Position numbers and translations under genes: made by a program. The notes beneath the pieces are model-generated. The model searched no databases, was not told the origin of the DNA, and saw nothing but the letters and a program-made list of their open reading frames with translations. A stretch of 11,442 nucleotides of DNA, taken from positions 1-11,442 of the forward strand of contig JAVXEO010000066.1 in assembly GCA_036658435.1 (NCBI GenBank). The letters run 5' to 3'. This document shows, piece after piece, positions 5,550 to 11,442 of the stretch (its first letter is position 1; every line of letters starts with the position of its first letter). The DNA is from DIGJ01 sp036658435 (lineage in GTDB: Bacteria > Bacillota > Clostridia > Lachnospirales > Lachnospiraceae).

Positions 5550-6935
5550 AGTAGAAAAATCGAAAAGGTAAAGAAAAAAAGAGTAAATGATTTTCCAAGC
5601 CCTTATACTGTAACAAATGCAGTGAAAAAAGGTGGAATCATGACAAAAGTATCCATGCTTATTATGGGTGCAGGCAATATGGCTTGGGGACAATTCACAA
5701 AAGGATTGTTGTTTTTATTGACAGAGGCCGGATTTATTCTATTTATGGTAGAATCCGGATTACATAACTTAAAAATGCTTCCTTCTCTTGGCGACAAAGT
5801 GCAGGAAGAAGTTTGGAATGAAGCAAAGGGAATTTTCGAATATACCCAGGGAGATAATTCTCTCTTGATTTTATTATATGGGGTTGTAACCATATTTGCA
5901 GTAGTTGCGTTTATTCTTGTTTGGCGGGAAGCTGTAAAAAGTGCTTATAAGACAGAATGCCTGAAAAAAGAGGGAAAGCACATTAATTCAATTAAAGACG
6001 ATATTAAGAGTTTGTTTGATCAAAATTTACATAAAACTTTACTTAGCTTTCCATTGATTGCCCTTATTGTGCTAACGGTAATGCCGTTAATATTTATGAT
6101 AAGCATGGCTTTTACAAACTATAGTAAAGTAGGAGATCATCTGGTTTTATTTGACTGGGTGGGACTGGATAACTTCAAAAAAGTACTTAGCTTTCAAGAT
6201 GCCATTGGACAAAGTTTCTGGTCCGTACTTGGTTGGACAATGGTATGGGCGGTATTGGCAACGGGATTAAACTACATATTTGGAATGCTCCTGGCAATTC
6301 TAATCAATCGAAAGGGAACCAGAGCAAAAGGTTTTTGGAGATTTTGCTTTGTATTATCCATTGCAGTACCTCAGTTTGTATCTTTACTGATTATGAGAAC
6401 GATGCTGCAGCCAGATGGTGCAGTTAACGTATTGCTAAGAAATGCGGGGCTGATAACGGAGTCCCTCCCCTTCTTTACCAATACCATGTGGGCCAGGGCT
6501 ACGGTCATCATCATTAATCTATGGGTAGGAATTCCATTTACACTGCTCCAGGTAACCGGAATTCTACAAAATATACCGGCTGAACTGTATGAAGCGGCAA
6601 AAGTAGATGGAGCCAATGCGGTCGTTACTTTTTTCAAAATCACCTTGCCGTATATGCTTTTTGTAACCACGCCTTACCTGATCACTACTTTTGCGGGAAA
6701 TGTAAACAACTTTAATGTTATTTTCCTGCTATCCCAGGGACACCCCACACCCACAAACTCTACGGCGGGTAAAACGGACCTTTTAGTTACCTGGCTTTAT
6801 AAGCTGACAATTGATAAACAATTCTTTAATTTGGGGGCGGTAATTGGTATTTTAACCTTTGTGGTCTTAGCCGTTGTATCCCTGATAACCTATCGCAGCA
6901 CTGGTTCATATAAAAACGAGGAGGGATTCCAATAA
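5547..6935 (+). CDS. malF: Maltodextrin ABC transporter permease MalF
   Basis: This is an integral membrane subunit of the CUT1 importer, about 462 residues. It has a basic N-terminus (SRKIEKVKKKR) and then an extra hydrophobic N-terminal region typical of Gram-positive MalF/MalC proteins (MGAGNMAWGQFTKGLLFLL, about 39-57). Core helices lie near 105-127, 165-190, 222-252, 264-285, 314-335, 370-390 and 425-448. The cytoplasmic EAA loop that contacts the ATPase is clear: E349-AA-KVDGANAVVTFFKITLP. The gene follows the malE hairpin and its stop overlaps the first base of malG (TAATG), indicating translational coupling. No ATPase gene is present in the operon. In Gram-positives a shared MsmX-type ATPase encoded elsewhere usually fills this role. 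Confidence 0.92.
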   Translation: MSRKIEKVKKKRVNDFPSPYTVTNAVKKGGIMTKVSMLIMGAGNMAWGQFTKGLLFLLTEAGFILFMVESGLHNLKMLPSLGDKVQEEVWNEAKGIFEYTQGDNSLLILLYGVVTIFAVVAFILVWREAVKSAYKTECLKKEGKHINSIKDDIKSLFDQNLHKTLLSFPLIALIVLTVMPLIFMISMAFTNYSKVGDHLVLFDWVGLDNFKKVLSFQDAIGQSFWSVLGWTMVWAVLATGLNYIFGMLLAILINRKGTRAKGFWRFCFVLSIAVPQFVSLLIMRTMLQPDGAVNVLLRNAGLITESLPFFTNTMWARATVIIINLWVGIPFTLLQVTGILQNIPAELYEAAKVDGANAVVTFFKITLPYMLFVTTPYLITTFAGNVNNFNVIFLLSQGHPTPTNSTAGKTDLLVTWLYKLTIDKQFFNLGAVIGILTFVVLAVVSLITYRSTGSYKNEEGFQ

Positions 6936-7807
6936 TGAATGCAAAGAAAAAAACATCAATGAAAACAAAGCAGTTTGTCTCAAATAGCATTGTGCATGCT
7001 GTATTGGCAGTCTTATCGGTAATATGGGTATTTCCTATTGCCTGGGTTCTCCTTACAAGCTTTCGTGCAGAAAAGGGTTCCTATATGAAGACTTTTTTTC
7101 CACAAAGCTTTACGCTTGATAACTATACGAGACTGTTTACCAATACCAATATATTAAACTTTCCAAAAATGTTTGAAAACACCTTAATTATTGCCATCTT
7201 TTCCTGCTTGATTTCTACGTTTTTTGTTTTAGCAGTGGCGTATTCCATGTCTCGTCTTCGCTTTAAAATGCGTAAGCCATTTATGAATGTAGCCTTGATT
7301 TTAGGTATGTTTCCAAGCTTTATGTCTATGGTTGCCGTTTACTATATCCTGAAGTCTATTGGACTTTCGGAGGGCTCCATGATAAGAGTTGCACTGATTT
7401 TAGTATATTCCGGTGGAGCAGGGCTTCAATTTTATATTGCAAAAGGATTTTTTGATACCATTCCAAAGGCCTTAGATGAATCGGCCTATTTGGATGGAGC
7501 AACTAAATGGAATGTTTTTACAAAAATTACCATTCCCCTTAGCAAGCCGATTATTGTATATACCCTTTTGACCGCATTTATTTCACCCTGGATTGATTTT
7601 ATTTTTGCAAAAGTTATCTGCCGTGCCAATTCAGAGTATTATACGGTAGCTTTAGGACTGTGGAAAATGTTGGAAAAAGAATACATTGATAACTGGTATA
7701 CCTGCTTTGCAGCAGGAGCGGTTTGTATTTCCATTCCTATTGCCATTGTATTTATCTGCACACAGAAATTCTATGCAGAAGGATTAACGGGAGCAGTAAA
7801 AGGATAA
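6935..7807 (+). CDS. malG: Maltodextrin ABC transporter permease MalG
   Basis: This is the second membrane subunit of the importer, 290 residues with six predicted helices. The first is near residues 17-37 (HAVLAVLSVIWVFPIAWVLL) and is followed by the periplasmic-type loop FPQSFTLDNYTRLFTNT. The EAA motif appears as E182-SA-YLDGATKWNVFTKITIP, with the second position Ser in place of Ala, a common variant. The protein ends with KFYAEGLTGAVKG, the usual MalG-type C-terminus that reaches toward the MalF channel and the ATPase. The ATG overlaps the malF stop by one base, and a GAGGAGGG ribosome site lies inside the malF end. The amylase gene follows after 18 bp. Confidence 0.93.
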   Translation: MNAKKKTSMKTKQFVSNSIVHAVLAVLSVIWVFPIAWVLLTSFRAEKGSYMKTFFPQSFTLDNYTRLFTNTNILNFPKMFENTLIIAIFSCLISTFFVLAVAYSMSRLRFKMRKPFMNVALILGMFPSFMSMVAVYYILKSIGLSEGSMIRVALILVYSGGAGLQFYIAKGFFDTIPKALDESAYLDGATKWNVFTKITIPLSKPIIVYTLLTAFISPWIDFIFAKVICRANSEYYTVALGLWKMLEKEYIDNWYTCFAAGAVCISIPIAIVFICTQKFYAEGLTGAVKG

Positions 7808-7825
7808 TAAGAAGGAGAACCTATT

Positions 7826-9439
7826 GTGAAGAAGAAAGTATATAAGCGGTTTTGGATATTCCTGCTGCTGGTTTCTTTACTATTAACCGGATGTTCCCAT
7901 TCTACAGATTCTACTATAAAAAAACAGAATATAGAAAAAGAAAAAACAGAAAGCGACCATAATTGCAGAACGTATTATGAAGTCTTTGTTTATTCTTTTT
8001 GCGATAGCAACGGGGATGGCATTGGTGACATCCCCGGTCTTATATCCAAATTAAATTATATAGAAGAACTTGGATTTAATGGAATATGGTTAATGCCCAT
8101 AATGCCATCTACTACCTATCATAAATATGACGTAATAGATTACTATACTATAGATGAGCAGTATGGAACCCTGGAAGATTTTAAAACCTTACTTGCAGAA
8201 TGTAAGAAGAGAGATATTCGTGTTATCATGGACATGGTTTTCAATCATACCTCTACAAAGAATGTTTGGTTTACACAGGCGGCAGAGTATTTGAAAACAT
8301 TGGATGAAAAGAAAGAACCTGATTTAAAAGAATGTCCTTATGTGGATTATTATCATTTTAAAAAAGAAGCGGCGAATCAAGCCGGCTATTACAAAATAGA
8401 AGGCACTCCCTGGTACTATGAAGGGGTTTTTTGGGATCAGATGCCGGACTTGAATTTAGACAGTAAAGCGCTGCGAAAAGATTTAGAAAAGATAACGTCT
8501 TTTTGGATGAATCTGGGAGTGGAAGGATTTCGTCTGGATGCAGCAAAAGAATACTTTACGGGAAACAAAGATAAGAATATAGAGGTGCTTTCCTGGTACG
8601 AAAAGTATGTAAAATCCGTGAATCCGGAGGCCTATCTTGTTGCAGAGGTATGGGATTCCTTTCAAGTGATTGGCAGTTATTATAAAAGCGGGATTGACAG
8701 TATTTTCAATTATACCTTTGGGAATAATGACGGATTGATTGTAAAGACGCTGAACCGTGCAGGAGATGGAAAGGGTGCCAATAAATATGCGCAAAATCTG
8801 GTAATCGTAACGGACTATTATAAAAAAAATCAGCCCAACATGATAGATGCTCCTTTTTTATGTAATCATGATACGGGAAGGGTGAGTGGTTTTGTAGGAA
8901 GGGACAGCAATAAAGTTAAGCTGGCAGGTGCAATGAATCTTTTTATGAGCGGCAGTGCTTTTGTATATTATGGGGAAGAACTGGGAATGAGTGGATCCGG
9001 AAAAGATGAGAACAAAAGAGCACCCATGTATTGGAACACAGAAGGCAGTAAAGGAACCACCGTGCCGCCGCCTAATATGGATGTCGTAGAACATTCTTTT
9101 GGATCGCTGAAAGAGCAGGAAAAGGATAAAAACTCTATTTACCAATATTATAAAAAGGCCATTCATCTTCGCAGAAAATATCCGGAAATTTCCGGAGGAA
9201 ATACCTCTTTAATGGAGGAAATAAAAGACGGAGACATCTGCGCTATAGAAAAAACATATGGGGAAGAGAAAATCTTTCTTTTATTCAATATAAGCCAACA
9301 GGAAAAAGAAATTGTCGTTTCTAAGAAAAGTTATCCTTATAGGAAAATGATGGATTATTTAACCGTAAATGAAGAAAAACCAAGAAAAAAAGGAGAAAGG
9401 ATTACACTTCCGCCATTTGGCATCGTAATTCTAAAGTAA
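7826..9439 (+). CDS. Alpha-amylase-family glycoside hydrolase (GH13), surface lipoprotein
   Basis: This is a predicted extracellular alpha-glucan hydrolase of 537 residues anchored to the membrane. The signal peptide ends in lipobox LTGC with Cys23 as the lipidation site. The GH13 regions are intact: a calcium-type loop DSNGDGIGD (about 60-68), region I D136-MVFN-H141, region II GFRLDAA with nucleophile D238, region III AEVWD with acid/base E274, and region IV CNHD with H348 and transition-state D349. The remainder is a C-terminal beta domain ending PPFGIVILK. The pattern GDGIGDIPGL and YHKYDVIDYY suggests the alpha-amylase group similar to GH13_36, though this assignment is inferred. The start is GTG (7826), eight bases after AAGGAG (7812-7817). 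It is the fourth gene of the operon and would supply maltodextrins to MalE at the cell surface. Alternatives are neopullulanase-like or oligo-glucosidase activity. Confidence 0.92.
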   Translation: MKKKVYKRFWIFLLLVSLLLTGCSHSTDSTIKKQNIEKEKTESDHNCRTYYEVFVYSFCDSNGDGIGDIPGLISKLNYIEELGFNGIWLMPIMPSTTYHKYDVIDYYTIDEQYGTLEDFKTLLAECKKRDIRVIMDMVFNHTSTKNVWFTQAAEYLKTLDEKKEPDLKECPYVDYYHFKKEAANQAGYYKIEGTPWYYEGVFWDQMPDLNLDSKALRKDLEKITSFWMNLGVEGFRLDAAKEYFTGNKDKNIEVLSWYEKYVKSVNPEAYLVAEVWDSFQVIGSYYKSGIDSIFNYTFGNNDGLIVKTLNRAGDGKGANKYAQNLVIVTDYYKKNQPNMIDAPFLCNHDTGRVSGFVGRDSNKVKLAGAMNLFMSGSAFVYYGEELGMSGSGKDENKRAPMYWNTEGSKGTTVPPPNMDVVEHSFGSLKEQEKDKNSIYQYYKKAIHLRRKYPEISGGNTSLMEEIKDGDICAIEKTYGEEKIFLLFNISQQEKEIVVSKKSYPYRKMMDYLTVNEEKPRKKGERITLPPFGIVILK

Positions 9440-9474
9440 AGAAAGGATAATTGCAGGAAGCAATGGGTGCAGAG

Positions 9475-11415
9475 ATGAAATTCATTTTTGGAAAACAAGA
9501 TTTGAAAGACTTTGAAAGAGGAGAAGAGAAAGGGTACCTTCTAACAAATGGACTAGGTGGATTTTCATCTCTCACTGCAATTGGATCAAATGCAAGAAAC
9601 GATCATGCACTATTAATGGCGGCTGTGAAAGCACCAAACCAAAGATATCATCTGTTAAGTAATCTCTATGAAAGAGTGAAGCTGGAAGGAAAAGAATTTA
9701 TATTATCCAGCCAGCAATTTGTAAATACAACAAAAAATACACAGGGATACCATTATTTAAATTTATTTTCCTATGAAAATCTGCCCCAATGGACCTACCA
9801 GACGGAGGGGCTGGAAATTATAAAAACTCTGGTTATGGTGCAAAATGAAAATACCATAGGCATTCACTACAGACTCATTCCCCATGGAAAGATGACAGGA
9901 ACTTTTTGTGTGACACCTCTTCTCCAGTTTGCATTAAAGGGAAAACAGCCCTTGGAAAACCAGATTTACAGGATAAAAGAAGATGCGGTGGAAAGCGAAG
10001 GAATTACGCTTTATTATGAAACCAATGGAAGGGTTGAGACAAAGGAAACGGCGTATATAAACGACGTATATTATCCACAGGATGCCTGTGATGGAAGAGA
10101 TGCGGTTGGGCATATTGCGTATAACCAGAATATATCCATGGAACTTACCAATGAGGAAAAGGAATTCTATATTATTTATAGCACACAAAAGAATAAGCAT
10201 GAAATTCATTGGATGATGGAGGAAGAAATTAAAAGGCAGGAAGAACTTTTGGAGAAAGCCGGGATACAAGATGAGGTGGGACGCTGTCTGGTAAGAAGCG
10301 CCAACCAATTTATTGCAGAGAGAGAATCTACCGGTGGCAAAACAATTCTGGCAGGATATCCCTTTTTTGAAGACTGGGGAAGGGATACCATGATTGCCTT
10401 TCAAGGCTGCGCCCTTGTAACCGGTCAATATGAAACGGCTAAAAGCATTTTATATACCTTTATGAAATATTGTGAAAAAGGACTTATGCCAAATCTCTTT
10501 CCGGAGGGTGCCGATGAACCCCTATATAATACCGTAGATGCAGCCCTTCTTTTTATTAATGCCGTGTATGAATACTATCATGCCACAAAGGATATGGACT
10601 TTTTAAAAGAAGCATATCCGGTAATGGCAGAGATAATAGAATGGTACCGAAAGGGTACAGATTACCATATAAAGATGGATGAGGATGGACTAATTATGGC
10701 GGGAAGTGGACAGGAGCAGGTTACCTGGATGGATGTAAGAATTCAAAATATTCTCCCTACACCAAGGCACGGAAAGCCGGTAGAGGTAAATGCCTATTGG
10801 TACAATTCCTTACGCATCATGGAAGAACTATCCACAACACTTTATAAGGATGAAAGATCTTATAAAATGATGGCCGATGAAACCCAGATTAGTTTTTGCT
10901 CTTTATTTTGGAATGAAGAGGAAAATTGTTTAAAGGATGTTTTATCCGGAACGGAAGCAGACAACCAGATTCGATGTAACCAGATATGGGCAGTATCCAT
11001 GCCCTTTTGTATGCTGGAAAAAAGAAAAGCCCGGCTGGTAATTGATAAAGTTTTTGAAAAACTCTATACACCATATGGACTTCGTACCCTTGCGCCGGAG
11101 GAAAAGGAATTTTGTGCTACCTACGGAGGCTGCCAATTCCAGCGGGATCTGGCATATCACCAGGGAACGGTATGGGCATTTCCACTGGGAGCCTATTATA
11201 TAGCCTATCTTCGTTATGCTAAGGATGCGGAAGAGGCAAAAAGAACGGTAAGAAGGCAATTGGAACCATTACGGGCCTCTTTGTCCGAGGGGTGTCTTGG
11301 ACAAATTGCTGAAATTTATGATGGTCTTTACCCTGGAAAGTCCAAAGGGTGTTTTGCACAGGCATGGAGTGTAGCAGAAATTTTAAGAGTCTATAAAAAA
11401 TTGGAAGAAAAATAA
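9475..11415 (+). CDS. Glycogen-debranching-type amylo-alpha-1,6-glucosidase
   Basis: This is a predicted cytoplasmic debranching enzyme that hydrolyses alpha-1,6 linkages in imported maltodextrin or stored glycogen, about 646 residues. An N-terminal domain of roughly 230 residues (ERGEEKGYLLTNGLGGFSS at the start) is of the bacterial GDE_N type. An (alpha/alpha)6-type catalytic domain (GDE C, GH133-like) follows: GYPFFEDWGRDTMIAFQG with D300, TWMD at 417-420, and RDLAYHQGTVWAFPLGAY with H562. It lacks the GH13 glucanotransferase half seen in the eukaryotic enzymes. No signal peptide is seen. The start is uncertain: TTG 9451, ATG 9463 and ATG 9475 are all in frame. The last is chosen because the family begins MKFIxGKxD; it has AGGAAG (9455-9460) 14 bases upstream. 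It lies 35 bp after the amylase gene. Confidence 0.9.
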   Translation: MKFIFGKQDLKDFERGEEKGYLLTNGLGGFSSLTAIGSNARNDHALLMAAVKAPNQRYHLLSNLYERVKLEGKEFILSSQQFVNTTKNTQGYHYLNLFSYENLPQWTYQTEGLEIIKTLVMVQNENTIGIHYRLIPHGKMTGTFCVTPLLQFALKGKQPLENQIYRIKEDAVESEGITLYYETNGRVETKETAYINDVYYPQDACDGRDAVGHIAYNQNISMELTNEEKEFYIIYSTQKNKHEIHWMMEEEIKRQEELLEKAGIQDEVGRCLVRSANQFIAERESTGGKTILAGYPFFEDWGRDTMIAFQGCALVTGQYETAKSILYTFMKYCEKGLMPNLFPEGADEPLYNTVDAALLFINAVYEYYHATKDMDFLKEAYPVMAEIIEWYRKGTDYHIKMDEDGLIMAGSGQEQVTWMDVRIQNILPTPRHGKPVEVNAYWYNSLRIMEELSTTLYKDERSYKMMADETQISFCSLFWNEEENCLKDVLSGTEADNQIRCNQIWAVSMPFCMLEKRKARLVIDKVFEKLYTPYGLRTLAPEEKEFCATYGGCQFQRDLAYHQGTVWAFPLGAYYIAYLRYAKDAEEAKRTVRRQLEPLRASLSEGCLGQIAEIYDGLYPGKSKGCFAQAWSVAEILRVYKKLEEK

Positions 11416-11416
11416 G

Positions 11417-11442
11417 AAGGATTTGTAAATATTGCCGTTATC
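11417..11442 (+). other. Possible start of a next gene
   Basis: AAGGA (11417-11421) follows the debranching-enzyme stop by one base, and a TTG codon lies at 11432-11434, ten bases later, open to the window end. This suggests that the operon continues, but only 11 bases of any coding sequence are visible, so nothing can be said about its product. Confidence 0.25.

Noticed and set aside
9451..9453. TTG as start of the debranching enzyme
   Set aside because: AAAGGA ends only three bases before it, too close for initiation, and the family N-terminus begins at the later ATG.
9934..10428. Antisense open frame of 164 codons within the debranching-enzyme gene
   Set aside because: Its composition follows from the sense codons, it shows no family motif, and it covers the conserved EDWGRD region of the real gene.
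1..11442. CRISPR arrays, insertion sequences, phage genes, tRNA genes
   Set aside because: No regularly spaced repeats, transposase or integrase motifs, or tRNA-like cloverleaf sequence were seen on either strand.

Overview
The window looks like chromosomal DNA from a low-GC Gram-positive anaerobe of the Clostridia, most likely a Lachnospiraceae-type bacterium. The evidence is the AT-rich sequence, strong AGGAGG-type ribosome sites, sigma-A-like promoters, an L10 leader before rplJ, a MecA adaptor, lipobox-bearing lipoproteins, and a maltodextrin transporter without its own ATPase. The genus cannot be named from sequence alone. There are no tRNA or rRNA genes, mobile elements or CRISPR arrays.

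Layout. Positions 1-1225 hold a ribosomal stalk operon: promoter, autoregulatory L10 leader with attenuator, rplJ (L10), rplL (L7/L12) and a strong 18-bp terminator hairpin. rpoB, the usual next gene, is absent. Positions 1226-2715 hold two monocistronic-looking genes, each with its own promoter: a GNAT acetyltransferase and MecA, the ClpC adaptor. On the minus strand, 3921-2712 encodes a two-gene threonine/serine exporter family pair (large ThrE-type subunit, then small YjjB-type subunit). It converges on mecA so tightly that both stop codons lie in one TTAA, inside a shared hairpin.

From 3922 to the end lies a plus-strand maltodextrin operon: malE-like binding lipoprotein, malF and malG permeases, a surface-anchored GH13 alpha-amylase lipoprotein, and a glycogen-debranching-type amylo-alpha-1,6-glucosidase with no predicted secretion signal. 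The apparent logic is that the membrane-anchored amylase cuts starch or glycogen outside the cell, MalE captures the maltodextrins, and MalFG import them using an ATPase encoded elsewhere. The cytoplasmic debranching enzyme then removes the alpha-1,6 branch points. The malE promoter has a perfect -10, a poor -35 and a CG-centred palindrome between them, which suggests control by a LacI-type regulator not seen here. A hairpin between malE and malF probably lets malE be expressed above the permeases.

No wholly new system is evident. The points most worth a second look are the regulatory architectures, the displaced rplJL cluster, and the overlapping convergent stops.
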